Shown: positions 45,079-54,279 of the stretch, one piece after another
Layout: the number at the start of each line of letters is the position of its first letter
Position numbering within the stretch: position 1 is the first letter of the stretch
Program-made: the position numbers and the translations under genes
Assembly (NCBI GenBank): GCA_009760855.2
Contig: WPIO01000020.1
Span: 1,954,001 to 2,018,000 of the forward strand
Direction of reading: 5' to 3'
DNA length: 64,000 nt
From: Cristatella mucedo
Lineage: Eukaryota; Bryozoa; Phylactolaemata; Cristatellidae
Notes under the pieces: model-generated
The model's database searches: none
Told to the model about the DNA's origin: nothing
What the model saw: the letters and a program-made list of their open reading frames with translations, nothing else

Positions 45079-48000
45079 TATATATCATATAAAAGTTTAT
45101 TAATTTTAGCAACATATGATTTTGGAACTTTTCTAGATTTTGCAAGGTAATCAACAGCAGAACTAATAGAATTTACTACTCCAGTATTTCCAGCAGCAAG
45201 CTCTCGAATCCACAATTCAATCTTGTCAAATACTTCTGAATCATTCTGTACAACTAATGGTATTATTTATATTCCTTTGCCAACTTTTGGTCTTAAATAA
45301 TCTAAAACTCTTTGCTCTTTCACACTTCTTTTTTTCTTTTTATCTAGCTCTGAAATAACAGTGGAAAGGTTTTTTTCACTAAGGTTTTCAACAATCTTTC
45401 TTATTGGTTTTGATATTCCACCAGTTTTCTTTGCTTCTATAATATCAAATAAATCTTTCTTTTTATCAATCGTTGATTCATATGCTTTAGTTAATTCATT
45501 CATTTGTTTACCATCAAGTTTAGTATAATAATCCATAGCGTATTCTAAGACATCATGAGCAGTTTGTTCTAGCTCTTGTTCAGCAGTATACATTTTTTCA
45601 TTAGTAAGTTTTACTCCTAGCTCATATAGTTTTAAATCTTTATTTGTACTATCAATTATTTCATTTATTATTCTTGATACATAACTTGGGACATATCCAT
45701 TTTTTTCTTTAAGTATTTTAATTAGTTCAGATTTATCTAAATCTTGTACTACAACAGTTTTCTTTGGAGTGCCAGTAGTTGGATTTATATTTAACTCCTC
45801 AGCTAAACCTTTTTGAGCAGCATCAATAGCTTCTCGTATTTCTGGATTTGCTGCATATGTCTTTGCTTGATTTGCTATAGTAATCGCTTTTTTATGCTTT
45901 CCTTCACTAACAGCTGTTCTTGCTTTTTGAATAGTACTTGATATGTCTGGTTTTTGTCACAAAACTTTCTGCAATTGTTCTTTGTTTTCTATTTGTAAAG
46001 CAAGTTTAGGTCTAATTCTCTTAAGTTTCTCTATTACAACTTTACCTGTGTTGTCAGTAGATCTCTCTAATGCTTGCTCATTTAGTCTATGCTCAGGAGC
46101 ATCTCTTACAGATATTTCTGACTCTATTCTTTGTATCTCACCAGAATTTTCTAGAATGTTAATAATAATAATAATAATATTGCACTTGATAAAGCGCCCT
46201 CAGAGAACTTAATCTCTTTCTAGGCGCTTTACATTTGCTGCAAAGTGATACGCAATAGAATAGTAAGTAAAATCATGCTTGAAAAACAAACAAAATGAAT
46301 AACATGGTTAGGGGTTACATGCACTGGGTCAGCATGCAAATGTGGTTAGTGGCAGCTTGAACAGTGTCAGCACGCATAAGCACATCGAGGACGAATCACA
46401 AAGACCCACTAAATGCTGTCCTAAATAGGTATGTTTTTAAGTTTCTTTTAAATGTGGTCAGGTCAGGGGATGTTCTGATGCAGGTCGGGAGGGAGTTCCA
46501 GGCTGTGGGAGCATACGAGCTAAATGCACGGTCTCCAAAGGATTTAAGGTTTGTACGAGGTATTTCTAGACTGTTGGATTCCGAAAAGCGAGTGGTACGA
46601 TGCTTTGCCTGATGGGGTAGTATATCTGAAAAATAAGCTGGAGCCATAGAATGAAGAGACCTAAAAGTGAGCGACAAAACCTTGAAGTCAATCCGTTGCT
46701 TGACTGGTAACCAGTGCAGGTCGGCGAGAAGTGGAGTAATGTGGCAACTGCGACGCTCACGACAGACAAGCCTAGCTGCAGAGTTTTGCACCAGCTGCAA
46801 TCGCCTGATCGCACATGCTGGTAGGCCTGTAAGCAGTGAGTTGCAGAAGTCGAGACGAGATGTCACGAATGCATGGACCAACTTGGACGTGGTATCCTTA
46901 TCTAAACAAGCCCTAATTTTAGCAATGTTATGAAGCTGAAAATAGGCTGATTTGACTGTGGAGCTGATATGGTCGTCTAACGAGAGGTCGCTTTGGAATA
47001 TGACACCTAGATTTCGAGCTGATTCAACTGGAGATATGCTGGCAGAGCCAATTTTGAGAGTCAGCCTTTCCAATCTCTGGATCACACTGGGTTTGCCCAT
47101 AACTAGTAAGTTAGTTTTATCATCGTTGAGTTTTAGAAAATTTGCTGCCATCCATGTGCGGATGTCATCAATGCAAGCAGCAAGTGAGTTTAGAGAATTT
47201 GAGGTGCTCGAAGGCTGGGAGGGATCAAAGCAAAGGTACAACTGAGTGTCATCCGCATAGAAGTGAAAGCCTAGATTGTGCTTGGCAATCACATCAGCGA
47301 GAGGGAGAGTATAAACGGTGAAAAGGACCGGACCTAGCACAGAGCCCTGAGGTACTCCATATTTGAGAGGTACCTGGGATGATCTTTGTCCATTCACGTC
47401 AATACTCTGGAGTCTCCCACTGAGATAGGACCTGAACCACTGCAGAGCAGTGCCAGTGATGCCCAGGCGAGATGAGAGGCGCCCTAGAAGAACTTTGTGA
47501 TCGATGGTATCAAAAGCTGCCGAAAGATCAAGCAAAACAAGCAGAGACACTCTACCAATGTCTGCATTCCTAAGTAGGTCGTTGTATACCCGAAGCAATG
47601 CTGACTCTGTGGAGTGATTAGCTCTAAAGCCAGACTGGAACTTACTAGCAAGGTGTGAGGTTTCGATATACGAGTTCAGCTGGTCTGCCACGACCCGTTC
47701 CAGTGTCTTTGATAGGAATGGTAGAAGGGAGACTGGGCGGTAGTTGCTTAAGTTCTCTTGGTCTAGTGTAGCTTTCTTGAGAAGTGGCCTGACTACAGCT
47801 TTTTTGAAAGGTGCTGGGACCTGACCTGAGGCTAATGACATATTAATGATGTTGGTTATGCATGGCAGCAGCAGATCAATGCAACGTAGGAGCAGGACAG
47901 TGGGAATAGGGTCCAGTGGACTTGTTGTCTTCTTTGATTGAGATACGAGCTTTAGGACTACATCACTAGTGACCATGTTTGCATCTCTAAGATCTTGCAG

Positions 48001-48090
48001 GTTTTGCAGTTTAGATTCATAATCAAGTGCTTCTTGAACGCTACCTTTGTAAGGCTTTTTACCACTTGCGTAAATTTTTCCATTAAACAT
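45079..48090 (-). pseudogene. Large unknown element gene, interrupted by a LINE and stop codons
   Basis: The start at 48090 (ATATAGTAAAATG) gives about 30 element-derived residues (MFNGKIYASGKKPYKGSVQE onward) before the LINE. After the LINE 3' end (about 46158) the gene resumes: a charged helical segment to a TGA at 45957-45959, then the same frame to a TAA at 45267-45269, then further coding-like sequence to about 45079. The total native length was probably close to 390 codons, rich in Lys/Glu helices. I do not recognise it. Its place between ATPase and pentons suggests a virion or assembly protein. The LINE alone would inactivate it. Confidence 0.6.
46159..48000 (-). mobile_element. 5'-truncated L2/CR1-like LINE nested in the element
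   Basis: The minus strand encodes an open reverse transcriptase: SNYRPVSLLPFLSKTLERVV, LLVLLDLSAAFDTIDHKVLL (palm motif A), KYGVPQGSVLGP, and FHFYADDTQLYL with the YADD catalytic pair. The ORF2 C-terminus (LHWLPVKQRIDFKVLSLTF, APTAWNSLP) follows. The ORF stops at 46396. A 3'-UTR of about 235 bases ends in an ATT-type microsatellite at 46159-46178. No endonuclease domain is present, so the copy is 5'-truncated. There are no stops over about 530 codons, so the insertion is younger than the surrounding element's damage. No clear target duplication was seen. Confidence 0.88.
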
Positions 48091-48103
48091 TTTACTATAT
48101 CTA

Positions 48104-48775
48104 TTAAGAATTAAAAAATGTCATTAATTGCTTCCCCTCTGAATCAACAGACCAAAATCTGCCTTCCGACTCAGTCTTTGTTAGGTCTATTACGCAATAT
48201 CCAAAACGGTTTCTAGTGCAACAGTTAACCCATTCTCTAAATTGCTTCTTATCAATATCTCCAACGTATGCATCACGGATATACTCAATGTCAGTTGTGT
48301 TTTGCTTAAAGATTACTATTAAATTTACATTGTTTCTAATTTCTCTCCATGGTATATTCGTAAAGCCTTGAGCAAGGTGGAAAATGTTTAAACCTTTATG
48401 TCTTCCTCGTGTGAAATAGTCTAATATCTTTGTCTGATCTTCAGTCATTAAATCATCAAGTACAACTACATTCTTGCAGTTCTTATACGAGTCTACTTCT
48501 GGCATAGCATCAATACCATTCACCCATGAGTAAGCTTTGTTTTCTTTTGTCATTGACATAAGTCCACTATACAACTTTTGGTCTAAACTTGAAGCAATAA
48601 TTGTACAAATGTCATAATTAACCATTCCATAAAATATCCAATTCATGATAAGTTGGGATTTACCTGAACCACTTGGACCCAAAACTAAAGCTCTTATCGG
48701 AACATTTGGTAAAGGTTCTTTATGACCCGTATCCACATCTTGTCCAAAATTAAACGCTCTTACTCGAAGAGACAT
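48104..48775 (-). CDS. Packaging ATPase (FtsK/HerA, A32-like)
   Basis: 223 residues, intact. The Walker A loop is LVLGPSGSGKSQLIM (about residues 31-45), Walker B is VVVLDDLMTEDQ (about 103-114), and a conserved Gln/Gly motif follows (IFHLAQGFTNIPW). These proteins pump DNA into the preformed capsid. The length is typical for Polintons. The start is AGTATAGGAAATG. It diverges from the gene at 48810 across 34 bases. Confidence 0.93.
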   Translation of the reverse strand: MSLRVRAFNFGQDVDTGHKEPLPNVPIRALVLGPSGSGKSQLIMNWIFYGMVNYDICTIIASSLDQKLYSGLMSMTKENKAYSWVNGIDAMPEVDSYKNCKNVVVLDDLMTEDQTKILDYFTRGRHKGLNIFHLAQGFTNIPWREIRNNVNLIVIFKQNTTDIEYIRDAYVGDIDKKQFREWVNCCTRNRFGYCVIDLTKTESEGRFWSVDSEGKQLMTFFNS

Positions 48776-48809
48776 TTCCTATACTAAAAAAAGTTTCTAT
48801 ATTATAGAA

Positions 48810-49151
48810 ATGGAAATTGACTGCTTGAAATGTAAGAAGCCAACAGATAGCATTCATGAGGAATACATCGAGATTGATAGTACAAAAGGTCTTAGAGGAA
48901 TGATTAAAGCAATTTGTGTGATTTGTGAAAGTAAAAAGTCAAAGTTTGTAAAACTTAGAAGTGGCAGTGGAGTTTTAGCTCATGGGAAAAAGTTAGGTGC
49001 TGGAGTTGTAGCTCATGGTAAAAAGTTAGGTACAGGAGTTTTAGCTCATGGTAAAAAGTTAGGCGGAGAGATGATTAAAGAACAAATACTTTCTGAACTA
49101 AGAAAAACTATCAACAGTTTAAAAGAAAGTAAAAAGTACACCACTAACTGA
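48810..49151 (+). CDS. Zinc-ribbon protein with three 11-residue basic repeats
   Basis: 113 residues. The first part has CxxC pairs (MEIDCLKCKKPTDS and AICVICESKK), a small zinc ribbon of a kind seen in large DNA viruses. Residues about 53-88 repeat GV(L/V)AHGKKLG(A/T/G) three times, encoded by near-identical 33-base units at about 48969-49067. This Gly/Lys/hydrophobic region could bind DNA or membrane like small adenovirus core peptides. It overlaps the protease reading frame at its 3' end. The start is TTATAGAAATG. Confidence 0.65.
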   Translation: MEIDCLKCKKPTDSIHEEYIEIDSTKGLRGMIKAICVICESKKSKFVKLRSGSGVLAHGKKLGAGVVAHGKKLGTGVLAHGKKLGGEMIKEQILSELRKTINSLKESKKYTTN

Positions 49152-49509
49152 TCTCGAAATAAATAACTATGTGAAAGAATTAGATGTAAAAAATTTCAGA
49201 GGTGTATTTGCAAGAGATGAATTAAGTTCTCCAGATGAGAATGAGTGCCTTATTTGCAATACTGGAAAATCAGATCTAGCAATATGTCATTGGGTAGCTC
49301 TTAAAAAAATTGGAGATCGATGTTTTTATTTTGATTCATTCGGTGCTCCTCCAATGCCAGAAGTGATTAATTATTTCGGTGTTACACCAAGTTTTCAGAC
49401 TTTTCAACTGCAAAAGTTTAATCAAACGGATTGTGGAATGAGGTGCTTAATCTTCCTTAAATTAATGGAATTTGTCGATTTTGGTACAGTCATGCAATTA
49501 TTAATTTGA
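49123..49509 (+). CDS. Adenain-like cysteine protease
   Basis: Processes virion proteins during maturation. The catalytic residues are visible: His in CHWVALKKI, Asp in CFYFDSFGAPP, and Gln and Cys in FNQTDCGMRC. The FRGVFARDEL segment near the N-terminus is typical. The frame is open from 49123 after a TAA but contains no ATG before the conserved start region (TPLTDLEINNY). Translation may therefore begin at a GTG (49171) or by frameshift from the upstream ORF, or the original start has been lost. The open frame is about 128 codons, slightly short for the family. Confidence 0.87.
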   Translation, partial: KKVKSTPLTDLEINNYVKELDVKNFRGVFARDELSSPDENECLICNTGKSDLAICHWVALKKIGDRCFYFDSFGAPPMPEVINYFGVTPSFQTFQLQKFNQTDCGMRCLIFLKLMEFVDFGTVMQLLI

Positions 49510-49537
49510 ATTAAACAAAATATTTCCACTATATAGA

Positions 49538-50026
49538 ATGGAAAATCAAGAAAAGAAATTTGTAGTCCTCCAAAATTCTGCAGTCGTTATTCCTAAAGGA
49601 AAGCCTGCGCACGTTCATGTTGAAGAGAAAATTTCAAAAGATTCAAAACCTTATCTTAGTGCGTGGATGTATATAACAGAAGAATCACTTCCTTATGTTC
49701 AAAATATTGTAGATAGATCGAGTGAACAATTAGAATTCAAAGCATTTGATGCTAGCGCAAGGTTGACAATTGGAATGAAATTTGATTTTGGAAAGAAACC
49801 TAGTATTATGTTTGATGAGAATTATAAACAAATTAAAGTATCTAGTCCGGCAGACGTAATTAAAAAATTAGGAAATGATTTTTGTATCACTGGATATCTT
49901 GATGGAAGTTATGTTTCAAAAGAATATTATAATAATGAAGAAAGATTAAATATTAGATTAAAGATTGACCAAGTAAAAGTTTATAGTTCACCAAAGAGAT
50001 CAATGTTTAATCCAGCAGAGTTTTAA
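49538..50026 (+). CDS. Conserved unknown, possible single-strand DNA-binding protein
   Basis: 162 residues, intact, starting directly after CACTATATAGA. It is rich in alternating beta-strand patterns (VVLQNSAVVIPK, YLSAWMYITEESLP, DFCITGYLDGSYVS) with a basic C-terminus. The size and beta content would suit an OB-fold protein, and Polinton-like elements often carry a protein of this size next to the protease, but no diagnostic motif is seen. The function is a guess. Confidence 0.65.
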   Translation: MENQEKKFVVLQNSAVVIPKGKPAHVHVEEKISKDSKPYLSAWMYITEESLPYVQNIVDRSSEQLEFKAFDASARLTIGMKFDFGKKPSIMFDENYKQIKVSSPADVIKKLGNDFCITGYLDGSYVSKEYYNNEERLNIRLKIDQVKVYSSPKRSMFNPAEF

Positions 50027-50051
50027 AAGTTAGTTTGTAAGTTAAATTTTT

Positions 50052-50819
50052 TTAGATCTTTTTCCGAGTTATATCAAGCATCCTATCAACGATTCCACGA
50101 GCATAGTTTTTTATCTTATTTAGACTAGCAGGATTACTTATTTTATCTTTTAGAAAATCAGTAGCAAATGAATCATTTAGAGCTCCACCAATACCTAAGC
50201 CTAATTTGGCTTTCGCGCTCATCACGGCTGCTACAGTCTTAGCATCTTCACGTGCGTAATTTGGTTGTTTTGGATCTAGCGCAATTCTAGCAGCAGACTC
50301 AGCTAGTACTAAGTCTGACAAGTTTCTTATTTCTGTTCTTTTAGGTTCAGTCATTGATCCAGTTTCGGTATAATCATGATCATGGATGAGACCACGTGCA
50401 TCAAGATCATTTACGCCTGTATAGACTTGCTGCATTCTCTGAGTGAATTTTGTTCCTGGACCAACATATGAGTATTTTCCTGTATTGTTAAAACTTCCGG
50501 CTGGTACATTCTCTGATTTAATACCATTTTGTAGTTTCAGATGAAATTCCCTTCCACCAGACAGTTTATTTATTAAATCAACAATACCCGAGCCAAGTCT
50601 TCTATTGCGTTTCAATTGCTTCAAACTTAGATTTAGTTGTAAGCCAGTGTTTTTTGATCTGCACTTTTCTATTTTGTTTAGTTGTGTTTTTGTAACAAAG
50701 ATTGGAACTGTGCCTGATAGATCTTCTTTTTTTAGTCTGATTGAAATAGGCTTATCAGACTTATGCATTAAGTTTACTTGATGGTTTGACAGGCTTAGCT
50801 TTATCTCATGGTATTCCAT
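50052..50819 (-). CDS. Parvovirus-type phospholipase A2 virion protein
   Basis: 255 residues, intact. The centre carries YVGPGTKF (the Y-x-GPG calcium loop) and, about 30 residues later, DLDARGLIHDHDY, the His-Asp catalytic helix of viral PLA2 domains. Such domains help virions breach endosomal membranes in parvoviruses and are known in adintoviruses. The N-terminus is basic with a Lys/Arg-rich segment (about residues 55-75). A second, helical region follows the PLA2 domain. It converges on the gene at 49538 and its start (TTATAGAAATGG) faces the HNH remnant. Confidence 0.83.
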   Translation of the reverse strand: MEYHEIKLSLSNHQVNLMHKSDKPISIRLKKEDLSGTVPIFVTKTQLNKIEKCRSKNTGLQLNLSLKQLKRNRRLGSGIVDLINKLSGGREFHLKLQNGIKSENVPAGSFNNTGKYSYVGPGTKFTQRMQQVYTGVNDLDARGLIHDHDYTETGSMTEPKRTEIRNLSDLVLAESAARIALDPKQPNYAREDAKTVAAVMSAKAKLGLGIGGALNDSFATDFLKDKISNPASLNKIKNYARGIVDRMLDITRKKI

Positions 50820-50875
50820 TTCTATAATAAATTAAATTTTATTTAAAGACAAATAAAACTATTATATATTAAGAA

Positions 50876-51410
50876 ATGAATCAAGTTGAGTTTTCTGCTT
50901 TTAGAGATCGAGTTATGGAACTTTTGGATTATAATCCTTATACTGGAAAAATCTTCTGGAGAGTAAATAGAAGAGGAACAGCAAGAGATCTGGCAGCGAA
51001 GCCGGAACAATTCATCATAGCGGCTATCGAGAAATACGAATAGATGGCAAATTGTACCAAGCGCATCGAATTATCTGGATGATAATTAATAATGAAATAC
51101 CAACTTAGGAAATTGATCACGTGAATCGAATTAGATCAGATAATAGAATAAGCAATCTTAGATTAGCAGCTCATTCTGAAAATATGAGAAACAAAGGAAA
51201 ACGATGTGATAGTACTTCCAAGTTTACTGGAGTTTGTTGGCATAAGAGAGATAAGAAATGGCAGTCATAGATATAAACAATAAATAAACATAAATATCAT
51301 CTGGGTTATTTTAACAATCCTGCTGCAGCTGCTGAAAAAGGCGATATTGCTTCTATACAATTGCATTTACAATTTTCACAATTGAATTTTACTTATAGTT
51401 TAACAGAAGA
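50876..51410 (+). pseudogene. HNH homing-endonuclease-like gene with AP2-type tail, broken
   Basis: The first frame (from 50876) has LLDYNPYTGKIFWR, the usual N-terminus of phage HNH homing endonucleases. The frame changes near 51000. The next frame carries GYREIRIDGKLYQAHRIIW, then after a TAG (51106-51108) EIDHVNRIRSDNRISNLRLA, the D-H-x-N core, then TGVCWHKRDKKWQS and, after a TAG and a TAA (51268-51276), KHKYHLGYFNNPAAAA, an AP2-like DNA-binding motif. At least one frame change and three stops are present, so it is inactive. Base composition matches the element. It stands free between the PLA2 and hydrophobic genes. Confidence 0.82.
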
Positions 51411-51436
51411 TAACAAAATCTTCGCTACACAGACTT

Positions 51437-52516
51437 TTAATTTCGACATCTCTTTTTAAAATCATCTCTTAGTTTTAGTACTTCTCTATGTATTTCTTCT
51501 TGTGATTTACCTTGCGCAAAAAGATTAGCTAGTAACATGGCGCTCTCTGCTTGATAATTACAAGACTTTTTTCCTCCAACCGTACTACTTTCTACTTTTT
51601 TTATATCTCTTTTTAACTCATCGCTATAACTAACTCCTGATACCTCAACTAACTGCTTTCCAGTTTTCATATAATTTAATCTGTTTTTCACCTCTGAGTT
51701 TTGCACTTTGTCACTCAAATCGATATCAATGTTTCTATCAAGTAATTCTATCATATTTTTTATATCTGTAATTGCATTCTTTAGTCTTTCACTCTGTAAA
51801 CTCAAAGCGTTCATTCGCTTCTCATGTGTATTCATTGGTGGTGCCTTAGCTGTATACATTGTTGAGTCAATAATCTTCTTAATCAATCCTGCTATAGTTA
51901 CAGCTATGGAAACTCCCAAGCCAACTGCTCCAATAATTGAAGCTATACTTGCTATGATTGCTGGAATTGCAGGCAAAAATCCTCCTGATCTTACTTCAAG
52001 AAAGTTCTTACTCCAAGCTTTTATATCTAATTGTGAAGCATCCCAACTCACTTCCTTTCCGAATGTCTCTGAAAGAAATCTACTAGGATCTAAGTACCAA
52101 TCAGATTTAGCTTTTTCTGCTTCTAGCAAAATTTCGTTTATGTAATAGCCAACCTCTAAGGATGCTACCACTTTTGACAGGCCTTCTTTTTTATCTGCAA
52201 TTGTTTTTCAAAAGACATTGCCATATTTTCCTGAAGCAATATCATCGACAATCTCTTATATGAATAATCCTAAATCTACAATTCCTGTTATTCCTGATAG
52301 AAATCCACCAAGTGCTTTTGTAGCAGTTCCTATAACTTTGAATGACTGTAAAACTTTTGGAACAATTGTTGCAATCCTATTTGATGCTCTTAGACTTAGC
52401 TTTAATGCAATCTTTGGAGCTACTTTTATTATTGCTTTTGACCCAAGCTCAGTTGCTGTTGTTGTTCCTGATAATACTTCTTTAATTGTATCTAAGCCAG
52501 ATTTTAATTTTTCCAT
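51437..52516 (-). pseudogene. Unknown protein with a Gly/Ala/Ile-rich hydrophobic segment, two stops
   Basis: One frame from 52516 to 51437 (359 codons), interrupted by TAA at 52256-52258 and TGA at 52208-52210. The N-terminal part is basic-amphipathic, with a Gly-rich hydrophobic patch just before the TAA. The larger part has a strongly hydrophobic segment (PAIPAIIASIASIIGAVGLG and onward, about 35 residues), followed by helical charged sequence. It could be a membrane or membrane-disrupting virion protein. No family recognised. It diverges from fibre-like gene 2 across 10 bases. Confidence 0.6.
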
Positions 52517-52526
52517 ATATGTAAGA

Positions 52527-53352
52527 ATGGATAATATTAGTAAGATTAATGGTGATATTTTTAGTGACCTTGATGCTAATGGAAATAGTATTACAAACCT
52601 TGGCTTTCCAGTAAATGATGGAGATGCAATAAGATTAGATTATGCTCTCAATTCAAACTTTTTTAATACTGCAGCAACTAATGTTTCAGGAGAAATAGCT
52701 TCTGTTTCTAACTTAACGGAATTACTTCCAAAGAATAGCGCAAAAATGTTGTCCCAGTTGAATTGTAAAAAATATAACTGGTATATCTGGAAGATCTGCT
52801 GACGGAACTGATTTTCAAGATTCTAGGCCTTACAAAGTAATAAACTATGGATTACTAAAAAGTATGACTCAAGTTTTTAATGGTAACTCTAATAGTACTC
52901 TTAATGTAGGATCAAACAGAATTACCTCTTAAAAAAATTCAGATGTTGTAACAAAGCAATCTGTTGATTCTTATAAATGCTCAACTTTATACTTAAGACT
53001 TACTGGTTTTACAAATGCTTCAATTATTGTTCCATTAAACATATTTAATATTGATGTAAATGGAACAGGAACAGAAATTTCTACATTAAAAACAACTCCT
53101 GCAGATATTGCAGTTTTTAATCAATAAGGTCAAGTTGTAGGCTATGCAGAACCTTATAAAACTTTTGTTGCTGGTCCAGTAGCAAACTTTCAAGTAGTAT
53201 TCAATATTCTATGGTATTCTAACACTACTGGAACATTTTTAGAGTTAACTAGTGACAACACTTATGGTGTATCTGGTACTCTTCTTTTAGTTGTAAATAT
53301 TGATGGAACCTGCACATATATGATAGATATATTTAATTTAATAGTAATTTAA
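52527..53352 (+). pseudogene. Fibre-like protein 2, broken
   Basis: The N-terminus is paralogous to fibre-like protein 1 (INGDIFSDLDANGNSITNLG, then PVNDGDAI). The frame changes twice or is otherwise shifted near 52745-52770. The later frame carries TAA at 52930-52932 and 53125-53127 and ends at 53350-53352. The second half is beta-rich (LYLRLTGFTNASIIVPL) and may be a distal head. It starts after ATATGTAAGA and is divergent from the gene on its left. Damage is heavier than in the other fibre genes. Confidence 0.62.
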
Positions 53353-53403
53353 GAGTTGCAAGTAATATTACATATATTGATTTTATTATTACTGTTGTAT
53401 AGA

Positions 53404-54279
53404 ATGTCGCTTGGATATCGTAGAAAAGGATCTAGCCAAAAAAATTACATTCGTAAGACTGGAGATATTATGAATGGATCTTTAAATATGAATCAAAATG
53501 TAATAAAAAATCTTGGAGATCCTGTTGATTCTACAGATGCTGTAAACAGAAAGTATATTGATGCAAAATTTGTTACAAAAGTATCTAGAGGTACGACTGC
53601 TGATGGTGATCTTGATATGAATAATCATCGAGTGATAGATCTTGCTAATCCTGTTAATCCAAGTGATGCTGCTACAAAAGATTATGCAGATACTAAAATA
53701 TCAAAAGATGGTGGATATGTTAATGGAGATTTAATAGTAACTGGTACATTAAGTATTACTAATCCAGTAACTCCATTACGTGATAATAATGTTGCAACTG
53801 TTAAATATATGGATAAAAATTTTGTAAAATATAATAATCAAATAATGAACGGACCTTTAAATATGAATAATAATCCAATTATTATACAAGAAGATCCTGT
53901 AAATCCAAATGATGGAGTAAATCTTGGCTATCTACGAAAAATATGTGGAAATGTTACAGCTGTAAATTTTAAAGGAATAATGGATAGCTCACTAACTATA
54001 CAAATATATGGCAGAACAATTAGTGGCAAATGGAATGCTTACATTAACAACGTTGCAATTCAAAGAGGTTTATTTGTTATTGGAGTGGTGTATGAAGTTT
54101 CTGGAATAAAAAAAGTACTTATGCCTCCACCATCAACATTAACAGCACAGGCTGATCAATTGTATGGTAGCTATATATTAGATGATAGTAAAAAAATAGT
54201 TGCTAGTTCTACTTTTATATCTGGATCAAGTTTGTTAGATAGAGAAATAAATTTTACTGTTTATATAGCAATAGCATAA
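53404..54279 (+). CDS. Fibre-like protein 3 with phage-tail-fibre-type repeats
   Basis: 291 residues from the ATG at 53404 (TTGTATAGAATG). Intact. The shaft has three or four repeats of the pattern N-x-x-I-x-(N/D)-L-x-(D/N)-P-V-(D/N)-(S/P)-x-D-(A/G): IKNLGDPVDSTDAVNRKYID, VIDLANPVNPSDAATKDYAD, IIIQEDPVNPNDGVN. Each is preceded by a GD/MN turn such as NGSLNMNQN. The C-terminal 100 residues are a different, beta-rich region. The stop overlaps the next ATG (TAATG). Probably a trimeric attachment fibre. No host-range claim is possible from sequence. Confidence 0.75.
   Translation: MSLGYRRKGSSQKNYIRKTGDIMNGSLNMNQNVIKNLGDPVDSTDAVNRKYIDAKFVTKVSRGTTADGDLDMNNHRVIDLANPVNPSDAATKDYADTKISKDGGYVNGDLIVTGTLSITNPVTPLRDNNVATVKYMDKNFVKYNNQIMNGPLNMNNNPIIIQEDPVNPNDGVNLGYLRKICGNVTAVNFKGIMDSSLTIQIYGRTISGKWNAYINNVAIQRGLFVIGVVYEVSGIKKVLMPPPSTLTAQADQLYGSYILDDSKKIVASSTFISGSSLLDREINFTVYIAIA

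Noticed and set aside
45943-46212. Plus-strand 89-residue ORF and other plus-strand ORFs over minus-strand capsid genes
   Set aside because: Shadows of the minus-strand genes. No start motif or recognisable pattern.
46396-48090. Genuine LINE ORF beginning at the ATG at 48090
   Set aside because: The first 30 residues belong to the viral gene. The LINE is 5'-truncated and the fusion is secondary.
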